DNA of 64,000 bases from Qipengyuania psychrotolerans (GCF_019711355.1 NZ_CP081297.1:186001-250000), one strand, 5' to 3'; shown: positions 29,323-38,630, counted from the first letter of the stretch. Notes: generated by a model from the sequence alone, not told the origin. Made by a program: numbers and translations.

Positions 29323-30156
29323 ATGCACGATATCGCACCATTTTCCGGTTTCGGGCTCGGCCTTCGCCGTACCCACTACACCGACTTTCTGGACGGCGAT
29401 GTGCCCGTCGATTTTGTCGAGGTGATCTCGGAAAATTACATGGTCGAAGGCGGCATGCCGCTGCGCCTGCTGGAACAGATCCGCGCGAAACATCCCGTCA
29501 TTCTCCACGGGGTGTCCATGTCGATCGGTTCGGCGCATGGGCTGGATGCGGACCATCTTGTGCGCCTCAAGCTGCTGGCCGACCGGATCGACCCACTGTG
29601 GGTTTCCGACCATCTGTGCTGGACCCGCACCAGCGCGCACAATTCGCACGACCTGCTCCCGCTGCCGCTGACGCAGGAAGCGATGGATACGGTGTGCGAG
29701 AACATCGACCGCGCGCAAACAGCGCTGGGGCGGGCGATGCTGTTCGAGAACCCTTCCAGCTATCTCACTTTCCCGGAAGACGAGATGGCCGAATGGGAAT
29801 TCCTGTCCGCGATGGCGCGCCGGACCGGATGTTACCTTCTGCTGGACGTGAACAACGTTTATGTCAGCGCGCAGAACCACGGCTTTTCAGCCGCCGAATA
29901 CGTGGGCGGTCTCCCGCTCGATAGAGTGCGCCAGATTCACCTAGCCGGACACACGCCCGGAGAAATTTTGATCGACACGCATGACCGTGAAGTCTGCGAC
30001 GAGGTCTGGGCGCTATATGCTGATACCATCGCCAAAACCGGCCCTGTCGCCACGATGATCGAACGCGACGACAAGATTCCGCCGGTTGGCGAACTCCTGT
30101 GCGAACTCGAACGCGCCCGCAGCCTCTCGGCGAGCCATCAGGCAGTAGCGGCATGA
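29323..30156 (+). CDS. bufB: MNIO-family (DUF692) bufferin maturation enzyme BufB
   Basis: A 277-residue TIM-barrel enzyme of the multinuclear non-haem iron oxidative (MNIO, DUF692) family. Metal-ligand segments in order: FVEVISENYM, ILHGVSMSIGSA, WVSDHLCW, LFENPSSYL, LLDVNNVYVSAQNHG, IHLAGH and IDTHDREV. With BufC it installs oxygen-dependent thiooxazole-type changes on Cys of the precursor. The start MHDIAPFSGFGLGLR is the usual family N-terminus. It overlaps bufC (ATGA). It is the only MNIO gene in the window, although there are two precursors. Confidence 0.94.
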   Translation: MHDIAPFSGFGLGLRRTHYTDFLDGDVPVDFVEVISENYMVEGGMPLRLLEQIRAKHPVILHGVSMSIGSAHGLDADHLVRLKLLADRIDPLWVSDHLCWTRTSAHNSHDLLPLPLTQEAMDTVCENIDRAQTALGRAMLFENPSSYLTFPEDEMAEWEFLSAMARRTGCYLLLDVNNVYVSAQNHGFSAAEYVGGLPLDRVRQIHLAGHTPGEILIDTHDREVCDEVWALYADTIAKTGPVATMIERDDKIPPVGELLCELERARSLSASHQAVAA

Positions 30157-30923
30157 GCGCCCTTGCGCAGATGCAGGAGGCCATGCTTTCCAACATCCTC
30201 GATGAGGATTTGCCGTTGCCCGGTCATTGGAACAAGCGCCATGCGGCGGGTCTTGCCATTTATCGTAACAACTATCGCTCGGCCTTGATCGATGCGCTCA
30301 GATCCACTTTCGAGCGCACCGAGAGATTGGTGGGCGAAGAAAGCTTCGCCCGCGCTGCAGCGCATCACCTGATTGCCAAGCCCCCATCCAGCTGGACGCT
30401 CGATATGGCCGGTGCAGGTTTTGACGAAACCTGTGTGCAACTGTTCGCTGGCGATCCCGAGGTTGCCGAACTCGCGTGGCTCGAATGGGCCATGCACTGC
30501 GCCTTTGTTGCCCGCGATGTAGCGCCGCTAGAGATGGCAGACTTTGCCACGGCCACTGCCGCGTTCAGCGAACAGGATTGGGCAGGTCTGCGGCTGGAAA
30601 TCGTACCAGGGACAGGGTTGCGGACCGTGCATCACGACCTGAAGCCCTTGTGGACCTCACTTGCCGCAAATGACGTTCAGCCCGACATCCAGCGGCTGCC
30701 ATGTGCCATGTGCGCGGTCGTCTGGCGCGAAGGCGAACGGCCCGTATTCATCCTGATACAGGAGGAAGAGGGCGATGCGCTGTCCGCCATGATGCAGGAT
30801 GCCACCTACGGCGAGGCGTGCGAAATGCTGGTGGACCGAATGGGCGAAGAGCAGGCAATCACGCTTGCAGGCGCCATGCTGGGCCGCTGGCTATCCGAAG
30901 GGCTTGTTACCAGAGCCGCCTAA
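30153..30923 (+). CDS. bufC: BufC/HvfC partner protein (DUF2063)
   Basis: A 256-residue protein: the N-terminal DUF2063 domain includes GLAIYRNNYRSALIDALRSTFERTERLVGEESF, the signature of the MNIO partner that recruits the leader or signal part of the precursor. The C-terminal half is the looser recognition domain. Its ATG overlaps the bufB stop, so production is coupled. It ends 4 bases inside the convergent SDR gene. Confidence 0.92.
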   Translation: MSALAQMQEAMLSNILDEDLPLPGHWNKRHAAGLAIYRNNYRSALIDALRSTFERTERLVGEESFARAAAHHLIAKPPSSWTLDMAGAGFDETCVQLFAGDPEVAELAWLEWAMHCAFVARDVAPLEMADFATATAAFSEQDWAGLRLEIVPGTGLRTVHHDLKPLWTSLAANDVQPDIQRLPCAMCAVVWREGERPVFILIQEEEGDALSAMMQDATYGEACEMLVDRMGEEQAITLAGAMLGRWLSEGLVTRAA

Positions 30924-31882
30924 TAGGCGAAAGTTTCGCCGACCATCTCCTCCGAAATGGACCACAAGCGTTCCGCATTGTCTGGATCGATCGCATAGCT
31001 GCGCACCCCGCCGCTGGGACTTTCATCGTCCTGGTCCGCGACGTGGCAGTTTTCGCAGTACAGCCCGCCTGCGCCCTGCAATTCATCGGCCGTCGCGGCC
31101 CAGCAAGTGGTCGCCGCGCCTTGCGGTATGGTCTTGAACGGTTCCGGCGTCTGGCCGGCGGCCTCCGCATTCTTGCGGATACGCTCCATCAGGTCCGCCA
31201 TGTCCTGCTGGCTCATGTGGCGACTCAGATTGGTCATGATCCCGCCGGGATGCAGCGAATATGCGTGAATACCCTTGTCGGCGAGCCGGTTTTCGAGGCC
31301 CACCGCAAACAGCACGTTGGCGGTTTTCGACTGGCCGTAACTGACCCATTTGTCGTAATCGCGGCTTTCGAAGTTCGGATCATCGAAGTCGACGGGCGCG
31401 ATATGGTGGCCGCGGCTCGACAGGTTCACGATGCGCGCATCTTCACCCTTCTCCAGCAGCGGGACGAGGTGATTGGCCAGGACGAAATGGCCAAGGTGGT
31501 TGGTCCCGAACTGCATTTCGAAGCCATCGGCAGTTTGCGCCTGATCGCAGGCCATAACGCCCGCATTGTTGATCAGCAGGTCGATCTTGTCGAACCGTTC
31601 GTTCGCTTCTGCGGCCGCCTTGCGGACGCTGTCCAGCGAAGCGAGATCGCAGGCGAGTGTCTCGACCTTCGCGCCGGTTTCTTCAGCAATTTGCGCCGCG
31701 GCTTCGGCCAGCTTGGTTTCATCGCGTCCGGACAGGATGACATGCGCACCCTTGGCGGCCATCGCACGGGCAGTTTCGCGGCCAAGCCCGGAGTAGCCAC
31801 CTGTGATCAAGGCCGTTCGGCCCGACAGGTCCTTGTCCGCCAGCACATCGTCTGCAGTGCTTTCAAAACCAAACTCGCCCAT
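30920..31882 (-). CDS. SDR-family NAD(P)-dependent oxidoreductase
   Basis: A 320-residue short-chain dehydrogenase of the retinol-dehydrogenase-like group. Coenzyme motif TGGYSGLGRE, LLINNAGVM, and catalytic YGQSK after the Ser in NLSSRG. Residues around 265-300 contain a CxxC-bearing insert (YCENCHVAD) absent from minimal SDRs. Substrate unknown. GGGAGAGAA precedes the ATG. Confidence 0.9.
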   Translation of the reverse strand: MGEFGFESTADDVLADKDLSGRTALITGGYSGLGRETARAMAAKGAHVILSGRDETKLAEAAAQIAEETGAKVETLACDLASLDSVRKAAAEANERFDKIDLLINNAGVMACDQAQTADGFEMQFGTNHLGHFVLANHLVPLLEKGEDARIVNLSSRGHHIAPVDFDDPNFESRDYDKWVSYGQSKTANVLFAVGLENRLADKGIHAYSLHPGGIMTNLSRHMSQQDMADLMERIRKNAEAAGQTPEPFKTIPQGAATTCWAATADELQGAGGLYCENCHVADQDDESPSGGVRSYAIDPDNAERLWSISEEMVGETFAY

Positions 31883-31920
31883 CGCAATTCTCTCCCTTTA
31901 CCGCAACCAGCCTAGCACAA

Positions 31921-31960
31921 AGAAAAGGGGGCGCGAGAGCTTTCGCCTCGCACCCCCTTC
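31921..31960 (-). terminator. Rho-independent terminator of the mechanosensitive-channel gene
   Basis: AAGGGGG-x-GCGAG pairs with CTCGC-x-CCCCCTT (one mismatch). On the minus strand it is followed by TTTTC. It lies 34 bases after the stop. Confidence 0.85.
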
Positions 31961-31993
31961 CTGCGTCCCCTTGGGGTCTCGTTATAGTTTTGC

Positions 31994-33202
31994 TTATGCG
32001 CCCGGGGGCAGTGGATCACTGCTTTTCGGAGCCGCGGCCTTGCGCGGTTTCGGCTTCGGAGCCGATGCACTGCCGCCGCCCAGATCATTGTCCATCTGGT
32101 CAAGCTTGCGTGCGGCCCAGTCACGTCCGCCAAGCCCGAAGGCCAGGGCGCCCGCCACTGCAACACCGGCGATCAGGATCGTCAGCGCATTGGCCGGGAT
32201 CATTCCGCCGATGCCGGTGAACTGCAGGCCCATGAACACGAACAGGATGATCGTCGCCCAGCGCACAATGGTCGCTGCGGTCGAGTTTTCATCGTCACCG
32301 GCAATCAGCCTTGCCAGCATGTTCGCAATCAGGAAACCGAAGGCAATCACAACTGCACCGAAGATCACGCGCCCGCCCAGCTCAAGCAGCTGGTCGAGGA
32401 TTGCGGTAAGCTCCGGGAAGCCGAGGATGCGCGTGGCAGCGATGGCAAAGAACAGTATGATTGCCACCTGTGCGACACGGGCAATAATCCCGCTCGCCGT
32501 GGTGTTTTCGGCAACCAGTCCGCTTTCGGCCAATGCCCGGTCCACGCCGAGGCCCGGAAGCACTTCCTTCACGATCTGGACCACGAACTTGCTGATCAGG
32601 TAGCCGATGCCGAGCAGGATCGCGGCTGCGATAATGTTCGGGATGGCGGCAAAGATCATCCGCAGCATGTCCGATGCAGGTTCGCTGATCGACTGGATTT
32701 CCAGCTGTTCAAGCGCGGCGATGGCAACCGGAATGGCGATCAGGACATAGACAATCGTGCCGATCGTCTTGCTGATGGCGGTATTGCCAGTGACATTGTC
32801 CACGCCGCCCCTGTTGGCCCATTTGTCGAAATCGACTGTCTGCAATGTGGTGACGACCAGATCGCGGACAATCCGCGCCACCATCATGCCGATGAAGAAG
32901 ATCAAGCCCGCCCACAGCAAGTTGGGCACGAAGTCGACGACATTCTCGAGCAAGCTGTCGATCGGTCCTGCGACCCCGCCCAGTTCGAGTATGTTGAGTA
33001 CGATCAAAAGGCCGAACAGCCAGATAAGCAGGCCAACGATCTTGCCCAGGGATTCTCCCAGGCTGGCACCGCTTCCGGTGCCGCGTTTGAAAAAGGCGAC
33101 GTTGTCTACGAGCTTGGCAAATGCCCATTTGGCGGCGCGTGCCACCAGCCATGTAACGACCAATGCGACGACCGCGTAGATCAGCTTCTCTCCAAGCTGC
33201 AT
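31994..33202 (-). CDS. Mechanosensitive ion channel family protein (TM-helix repeat type)
   Basis: A 402-residue membrane protein built from repeated pore-helix units of the PF05552 conserved-TM-helix kind (for example NLLWAGLIFFIGMMVARIVRD and NIIAAAILLGIGYLISKFV, then VIFGAVVIAFGFLIANML). About eleven hydrophobic segments and a short basic, Pro-rich tail. The usual MscS beta domain is not visible, so gating is uncertain. The start at 33202 follows AGGAGGT; an upstream in-frame ATG lacks one. Confidence 0.82.
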   Translation of the reverse strand: MQLGEKLIYAVVALVVTWLVARAAKWAFAKLVDNVAFFKRGTGSGASLGESLGKIVGLLIWLFGLLIVLNILELGGVAGPIDSLLENVVDFVPNLLWAGLIFFIGMMVARIVRDLVVTTLQTVDFDKWANRGGVDNVTGNTAISKTIGTIVYVLIAIPVAIAALEQLEIQSISEPASDMLRMIFAAIPNIIAAAILLGIGYLISKFVVQIVKEVLPGLGVDRALAESGLVAENTTASGIIARVAQVAIILFFAIAATRILGFPELTAILDQLLELGGRVIFGAVVIAFGFLIANMLARLIAGDDENSTAATIVRWATIILFVFMGLQFTGIGGMIPANALTILIAGVAVAGALAFGLGGRDWAARKLDQMDNDLGGGSASAPKPKPRKAAAPKSSDPLPPGA

Positions 33203-33352
33203 CGCGACCTCCTGGTCAAATCTGTATCTGTCGAAAATCACGAAACCTCTCCCCTATTGGTTTCCGTAACGTCGAGGCCTAGCACGATGGCGCTTTCTTA
33301 CAAAAAACGCGGAAGGGGTGGAGTGGATAACTTTGCCTGCTATCACAAGCTG

Positions 33353-34450
33353 ATGAGACGATTCCTTACCGCATTCGCCCTGTCGCTAACGGGCCTCGCG
33401 CTCGCTGGCACGGCTCCCGCAATCGCCCAGGCACCCGTCGAAACTAGCTGGTCGCTGGCCATCCACGGCGGCGCCGGGACCATTGCGCGGGAGAATATGA
33501 CCCCGGAAGAAGATGCGGCTCACCGGGCATCCTTGCAAGCCGCGCTCGATGCCGGGGCCAAGGTTCTGGACGATGGCGGAACGGCGATGGATGCGGTCGA
33601 GGCGGTCATCCTGATCCTTGAAGATGATGCCCGCTTCAATGCTGGCCGCGGTGCGGTTTATACTTGGGAAGAGGGTCACGAACTCGACGCCTCGATCATG
33701 GACGGGCGTACACGCGATGCGGGGGCGGTCGCCGGGGTGAAGGCGGTGCGCAATCCGATCCTGCTGGCGCGCAAGGTCATGACCGATAGCCCGCACGTGA
33801 TGCTTTCAGGCGATGGGGCCCAGGATTTTGCAGTCGAGCAGGGTATCGAGATTGTCCCGTCCAGCTATTTCGACACCGAACGCCGCCGCGAAGCGCTGGA
33901 ACGGATGAAGGCCGACAAGCTCTCTGCGCTCGATGTTGATATCAAGTTCGGCACAGTCGGCGCGGTGGCGCTGGACGGGGAAGGCAATCTGGCAGCCGGA
34001 ACTTCCACCGGCGGGATGACCGGCAAACGCTGGGGCCGGATCGGAGATGCGCCGATTATCGGGGCAGGCACCTATGCCGACAATCGCAGCTGCGCGGTCT
34101 CGGCCACCGGCTGGGGCGAATATTTCATTCGCGTCGGCGTGGCGCACGAGATTTGTGCGCAATTGCGTTTCGCAAAAATGCCGGCTGATGGAGTCGTTGA
34201 GGAAATCGGGAATTTCCTGAGGAAGCAGATTTCGAACGGCGAGGCGCGGGCAATCCCGGGAATGGCCGAGCAAGCGCAGAAAATCAGCGACGAAGTAATG
34301 GCCGATGTAAAGGAACTGGGCGGCGACGGCGGGATCATTCTCGTCACGCCCGAAGGTCATGCCCTCTACAGCTTCAACACTGCGGGCATGTACCGCGGCC
34401 GTGCGACCAGCGGCGGCATCAAAGAAGTGGCGATCTACGGCGACGAATAG
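33353..34450 (+). CDS. Isoaspartyl peptidase/L-asparaginase (plant-type), exported
   Basis: A 365-residue N-terminal-nucleophile hydrolase with a signal peptide (cleavage near AIAQ). WSLAIHGGAGTIAREN starts the mature enzyme. Autocleavage would occur before the Thr of KFGTVGAVALD, freeing the catalytic Thr. TSTGGMTGKRWGRIGDAPIIGAGTYAD is the family active-site loop. It hydrolyses L-Asn or isoaspartyl peptides in the periplasm. The first ATG of the frame (33257) is upstream of the signal and is not used. Confidence 0.93.
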   Translation: MRRFLTAFALSLTGLALAGTAPAIAQAPVETSWSLAIHGGAGTIARENMTPEEDAAHRASLQAALDAGAKVLDDGGTAMDAVEAVILILEDDARFNAGRGAVYTWEEGHELDASIMDGRTRDAGAVAGVKAVRNPILLARKVMTDSPHVMLSGDGAQDFAVEQGIEIVPSSYFDTERRREALERMKADKLSALDVDIKFGTVGAVALDGEGNLAAGTSTGGMTGKRWGRIGDAPIIGAGTYADNRSCAVSATGWGEYFIRVGVAHEICAQLRFAKMPADGVVEEIGNFLRKQISNGEARAIPGMAEQAQKISDEVMADVKELGGDGGIILVTPEGHALYSFNTAGMYRGRATSGGIKEVAIYGDE

Positions 34451-34471
34451 GCGTACGCCCCGGCTCGCTTG

Positions 34472-35365
34472 TCAGCCGCGTTTGCGTGCCTGGGCATAGC
34501 TGCCGAGCAGGCGGACCGAATTGCACTGGAACGCCAGTTCTTCCAGCGCTGCATCGACACGCGGATCGCCGGGTGCGCCTTCGATATCGGCATAGAACAT
34601 GGTCGCGGCAAAGCTCGCGCCCTTCTGGTAGCTTTCCAGCTTGGTCATGTTGACACCGTTCGTGGCAAAGCAGCCCAGCGCCTTGTACAGGGCGGCAGAC
34701 ACGTTCTTCACCTCGAAGATGAATGTAGTCATCGCCTGCTCGCCCGCCAGTTCCGCTGCGTTGCGGGCGTCCTTGGCCAGCACCACGAAGCGGGTGGTAT
34801 TGTCATGCGCATCCTCGACCGCGTCTTCGACAATCCTGAGGCCGTAGAGCTCGGCTGCCATCGGCGGGGCGAGGGCGGATATCGTCGGGTTCTGCTGCTC
34901 GGCGACATAGGCCGCAGCGCCGGCCGTGTCTGCATGGCTCATCGGAACGATGCCCCGCTGACGAAGGTATTCGCGTGACTGGCCCAGCGCCTGCGGGTGG
35001 CTGTACGCAGCCTCGAACGGTCCGGGTCCGGTGGCCATCAGCGCATGAGTGATGCGCATGAAATGTTCGGCCACAATCGAAAGACCGCTTTCGGGAAGCA
35101 GGAAATGAATGTCCGCGACCCGGCCATGCTGGCTGTTTTCGATCGGGATCATCGCGCAGCCCGCAGTTCCGTTTTTCACTGCATCCAGCGCATCCTCGAA
35201 GCCGAGGAACGGCAGCGGCAACGCGTCGGGCGCAAACTGCATGGCAGCCTGGTGCGAATTCGAACCGGGCGCGCCGCCAAATGCGATGGCGCTTGCCGGC
35301 TGGGCGGTGGCGGCACGGCGCATGGAGTCGACCATGGCGAGCGCGGGTTGGGCGAAATTACGCAT
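34472..35365 (-). CDS. pheA: Prephenate dehydratase
   Basis: A 297-residue stand-alone enzyme converting prephenate to phenylpyruvate in Phe biosynthesis. N-terminal catalytic domain with IAFGGAPGSNSHQAA, the motif MIPIENSQHGRVAD and the catalytic Thr in DNTTRFVVL. A C-terminal ACT domain (TTFIFEVKNVSAALYKAL, then GVNMTKLES, the ESRP-like Phe-binding motif) implies feedback by Phe. No chorismate mutase domain is fused. Confidence 0.95.
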   Translation of the reverse strand: MRNFAQPALAMVDSMRRAATAQPASAIAFGGAPGSNSHQAAMQFAPDALPLPFLGFEDALDAVKNGTAGCAMIPIENSQHGRVADIHFLLPESGLSIVAEHFMRITHALMATGPGPFEAAYSHPQALGQSREYLRQRGIVPMSHADTAGAAAYVAEQQNPTISALAPPMAAELYGLRIVEDAVEDAHDNTTRFVVLAKDARNAAELAGEQAMTTFIFEVKNVSAALYKALGCFATNGVNMTKLESYQKGASFAATMFYADIEGAPGDPRVDAALEELAFQCNSVRLLGSYAQARKRG

Positions 35366-35510
35366 AGGCCGACGCTGCTAGGGCGCAGGTTTGCCCATCG
35401 CAAGCGCATTTGCACTAACTGTTGCGCAAGGCGCACTTGCACAGCGGCGCTCACGGCACTAGAGCCACGCCCAACCTTAGATATCTCGGATTCTCACAGG
35501 CTTTCACGCA

Positions 35511-36188
35511 ATGGACGATCGTTTCAACACCGCCGCCGGATGGGTTCTCTTCGCTGGCATCGTGGCTCTCGGGGCGTCGATCGCCTCTGGCATGTTTTTC
35601 CACGCCGATTCACACGATTACCCGGAAGGCCAGGATTACGGCTATTTCGTAAAGGGTGAAGAAGTAGGCGCGGAAGAGTCCGGCCCCGACCTTGGCACCG
35701 TTCTGGCCAGCGCCGACGCGGCAGCAGGTGAAAAGGTTTTCGCCAAGTGCACCGCTTGCCACACCATCGATCAAGGTGGTGCCAATGGCATCGGCCCCAA
35801 CCTTTACGGTGTGATGGGCACGCCGATCGGCGCTCATGCAGCAGGTTTCGCCTACAGTTCGGCCCTGTCCGACAAGGGCGGCGAGTGGAGCTGGGAAAAC
35901 ATGAACGCCTGGCTGACCAGCCCGCGCGGCTTTGCCAACGGCACCAAGATGAGCTTCGCGGGTCTTTCCAAGCCCGAAGATCGTGCCAATGTGATGGAAT
36001 TCATGGCGACCTATGGCGGTGCGCCGGCCAAGCCTGCACCTGCGGCGGTCGAAGAAGCTGTGGCTGAAGATGCGCCCGGCGCCGGCCCCGGTCCGGTTGA
36101 AGGTGTCGCGGCCGACGGTGCAGAAGCTGCTGGCGCGATGAGTGCCGACCAGCCGGTCGCTGCCGCAAACAGTGCTGCTGAAAACTAG
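35511..36188 (+). CDS. Membrane-anchored cytochrome c (c552 type)
   Basis: A 225-residue protein with one N-terminal membrane anchor (VLFAGIVALGASIASGMFF), a linker, and a class-I cytochrome c domain. Haem-binding site CTACH near residue 80; distal Met ligand probably in GTKMSFAGL. The C-terminal 50 residues are Ala/Pro/Glu-rich and disordered. It would carry electrons between the bc1 complex and terminal oxidase, or to a stress peroxidase. Monocistronic with a following terminator. Confidence 0.92.
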   Translation: MDDRFNTAAGWVLFAGIVALGASIASGMFFHADSHDYPEGQDYGYFVKGEEVGAEESGPDLGTVLASADAAAGEKVFAKCTACHTIDQGGANGIGPNLYGVMGTPIGAHAAGFAYSSALSDKGGEWSWENMNAWLTSPRGFANGTKMSFAGLSKPEDRANVMEFMATYGGAPAKPAPAAVEEAVAEDAPGAGPGPVEGVAADGAEAAGAMSADQPVAAANSAAEN

Positions 36189-36230
36189 GACGCAGCCGGG
36201 TCGCACGACCCAGCTACTGAAAAGATGATG

Positions 36231-36258
36231 GAAAGACCCCGCTTCCCGCGGGGTTTTT
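36231..36258. terminator. Bidirectional terminator
   Basis: ACCCCGC/GCGGGGT stem with TTTTT on one side and AAAG on the other, between the convergent cytochrome c and rlmE genes. Confidence 0.85.
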
Positions 36259-36269
36259 CTTGTCTTCGA

Positions 36270-36932
36270 TCAGTCGCCCTTGAAGCCCTGGGCAATGACG
36301 TACCACTCGCTGGAATCCTTGCGGCTGGCGGGGGGCTTGGCATGCTTGACCGTCTTGAAGTGCTTCTTGAGCAGGTCGAGCAAGTCCTTGTCGGTTCCGC
36401 CCGCCAGCACCTTCGCGATGAAGGTGCCGTCCTTGTCGAGATTCTCGACCGCAAACCATGCACCGGCTTCAACCAGTCCCATGGTGCGCAAATGGTCAGT
36501 CTGTTTATGACCCACGGTGTTGGCGGCCATATCGCTCATCACCAGATCGGCTTTTCCGCCCATCGCCTCTTCGAGGATGCGCGGCGCATCATCGTCCATG
36601 AAATCCATTTCGAAAATGGTGACGCCTTCGATGGGCTCGGTCGGGAGCAAATCGATCCCGACGATGCTGGCCTTGGGTTTCACCTTGCGCACGACCTGGC
36701 TCCAGCCGCCGGGCGCAATGCCGAGATCGACCACACGCGTCGCGTTCCTGAGCAGGCCGAATTTCTCGTCCAGCTCGATCAGCTTGTAGGCCGCACGGCT
36801 GCGATAGCCGTCCGCCTTTGCCTGCTTGACATAGGGATCGTTCAACTGCCGCTGCAGCCAGCGCGTGGAGGATGCCGTGCGTTTCTTGGCGGTGCGCACC
36901 CGCGTGTCGCGATCCTTACCCGACCTGCTCAT
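36270..36932 (-). CDS. rlmE: 23S rRNA 2'-O-ribose methyltransferase RlmE
   Basis: A 220-residue FtsJ/RrmJ enzyme that methylates U2552 of 23S rRNA. SAM site VVDLGIAPGGWSQV. The K-D-K-E tetrad is visible: SRAAYKL, the Asp of DLVMSDMAAN, the Lys of IAKVLAGG and the Glu of SSEWYV. The N-terminus is Arg/Lys-rich for RNA binding. It lies just downstream of the ppx/gppA gene on the same strand (61 bases). Confidence 0.95.
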   Translation of the reverse strand: MSRSGKDRDTRVRTAKKRTASSTRWLQRQLNDPYVKQAKADGYRSRAAYKLIELDEKFGLLRNATRVVDLGIAPGGWSQVVRKVKPKASIVGIDLLPTEPIEGVTIFEMDFMDDDAPRILEEAMGGKADLVMSDMAANTVGHKQTDHLRTMGLVEAGAWFAVENLDKDGTFIAKVLAGGTDKDLLDLLKKHFKTVKHAKPPASRKDSSEWYVIAQGFKGD

Positions 36933-36993
36933 GGAAGAATCTTTCTGTTGGCTGCCGCGATCGGCGGCAACAGACAGCCGGGATTAAAAGCTC

Positions 36994-38214
36994 TCATACG
37001 TCCTGCTCCCGCATTGGGTAGAGCGAGGCCTTGCTGCGCGCGGCCTCTACATCTGCTGCCATCAAGCTGCGCAAAATCCCTTCGCGGATGCCGCGGTCGG
37101 CCACGCCCAGCGTTTCCGAGGGCCAGATGTCGAGAATCGATTCCAGGATGGCACAGCCTGCCACCACCAGATTGGCGCGGTCATCGCCGATGCAAGGCAA
37201 GAGCTGTCGTTCAGCCCCGCTCATATGCGACAGCTTGGTGGAGATGTCGCGCATCGCCTGCGATTCCAGGATCAACCCGTCCACCGCGCGTCGATCATAT
37301 TGCGGTAGCTCAAGATGCAGGCTGGCAAGTGTAGTCACCGTGCCGCTGGTGCCCAGCAGCCGGATAGGATGCTCGCAGCGGGCGTTGGAGGCGATCCGTT
37401 CGGCGAACGGCCTGAAGCTGTCGGAAACCGTCTTGCGCATGCGCCCGTATCGGTCCAGCCGCGCTTCCATGCTCTCGTCCGACCCGCTGACCGTATCGGT
37501 CAGCGAAACCACTCCCCACGGGACGCTCATCCAGTCGAGGATCCGCGGGACCGCGCCGCTCGGCTCGACCAGCACCAGTTCGGTCGAACCGCCGCCAATG
37601 TCGAAGATAACCGCCGGGCCGGGACCCTCTTCGAGCAGGACATGACATCCCAGCACGGCAAGCCGGGCCTCTTCCTGGGCAGAGATAATGTCCAGTACGA
37701 TGCCGGTTTCTTCGCGCACGCGCTCGATGAAGGCTTCGCCATTGGACGCGCGGCGGCAGGCTTCCGTGGCAACCGATCGCGCCAGATAGACGTGACGGCG
37801 GCGCAGCTTTTCCGCGCAGACATTGAGCGCGGCAAGCGTTCTGTCCATCGCGTCATCGGACAGCTTTCCGCTTGCTGCCAAGCCTTCGCCAAGGCGCACG
37901 ACGCGGCTGAAAGCATCAATGACGGTGAAGTTTTCGCCCGAAGGGCGGGCGATCAGGAGCCGGCAGTTGTTCGTGCCCAGATCCAGCGCGGCATAAGCTT
38001 GTCGCCGGTTTTGGGGGCGGCCAATGTTCGGTGTGAATTTGGATGCACTCGGATCCGCAGCGCGCGGCTGTCCACCGCGCGGAGCCGGTTTGCGGCCGGT
38101 CTTGCCATCGGGCCGGGAGGGGCGCTTGTAGCGGAAATCGGCTACGTTGCCGGACGGTCCGCCCCTCTTTTTTCCGTGCCCCCTTTTACTGTCCGGCGGA
38201 GTTTGATCCGCCAT
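36994..38214 (-). CDS. Ppx/GppA-family phosphatase with basic N-terminal extension
   Basis: A 406-residue protein. Residues ~72-385 are the actin-like exopolyphosphatase/pppGpp phosphatase fold: YAALDLGTNNCRLLIARP, FDIGGGSTELVLVE and LGTSGTVTTLAS. The first ~70 residues are a Lys/Arg/Pro/Gly-rich disordered tail not found in E. coli Ppx or GppA, possibly for binding polyphosphate or nucleic acid. It would act on polyphosphate or pppGpp. Grouped with rlmE. Confidence 0.9.
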   Translation of the reverse strand: MADQTPPDSKRGHGKKRGGPSGNVADFRYKRPSRPDGKTGRKPAPRGGQPRAADPSASKFTPNIGRPQNRRQAYAALDLGTNNCRLLIARPSGENFTVIDAFSRVVRLGEGLAASGKLSDDAMDRTLAALNVCAEKLRRRHVYLARSVATEACRRASNGEAFIERVREETGIVLDIISAQEEARLAVLGCHVLLEEGPGPAVIFDIGGGSTELVLVEPSGAVPRILDWMSVPWGVVSLTDTVSGSDESMEARLDRYGRMRKTVSDSFRPFAERIASNARCEHPIRLLGTSGTVTTLASLHLELPQYDRRAVDGLILESQAMRDISTKLSHMSGAERQLLPCIGDDRANLVVAGCAILESILDIWPSETLGVADRGIREGILRSLMAADVEAARSKASLYPMREQDV

Positions 38215-38387
38215 GGGGTGTCATCTTTCTATCCTCCCGCACGAACGAGTGCGCACGGGGACTTGCCTGCAACGCTAGCCGCGAAGGCGCTTTGGGGCAA
38301 GCACAAGGGTTGACCGCCGCCCTGCGCGAAACTAAGTGCGCCCCTCTTCCGGCTTTGGTTGCGATTCTACAGCCCGGCCGTTGGTGA

Positions 38388-38461
38388 TGCCCCGTCGTCT
38401 AATGGTAAGACTACGGACTCTGACTCCGTCAATTGAGGTTCGAATCCTCACGGGGCATCCA
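38388..38461 (+). tRNA. tRNA-Gln (anticodon CTG)
   Basis: A 74-base cloverleaf: acceptor TGCCCCG/CGGGGCA, D arm with AATGGT, anticodon stem ACGGA/TCCGT around loop CTCTGAC (anticodon CTG), and T arm GAGGT-TCGAATC. The discriminator is T, and CCA is encoded in the genome. It lies between the ppx gene and a convergent secreted-protein gene. Confidence 0.95.
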
Positions 38462-38525
38462 TTTTCTCACAATTACAGAGCATCGCCGGCTGCAGGCATG
38501 GCGCGGCGCGTCTGGGCTGCGCACA

Positions 38526-38563
38526 CAAAAAACCGGCAGGTCGGGACTGACAACCTGCCGGTT
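38526..38563 (-). terminator. Rho-independent terminator
   Basis: AACCGGCAGGT/ACCTGCCGGTT (11 bp, perfect) with TTTTTT following on the minus strand. It ends the gene at 38631-39107. Confidence 0.85.
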
Positions 38564-38630
38564 CTTTGTCGGCAACTGCACCTAAAAGAGCAGCGCCAGG
38601 GGTTCGGCCCGGGTCGCGTGGGCCGAATTA

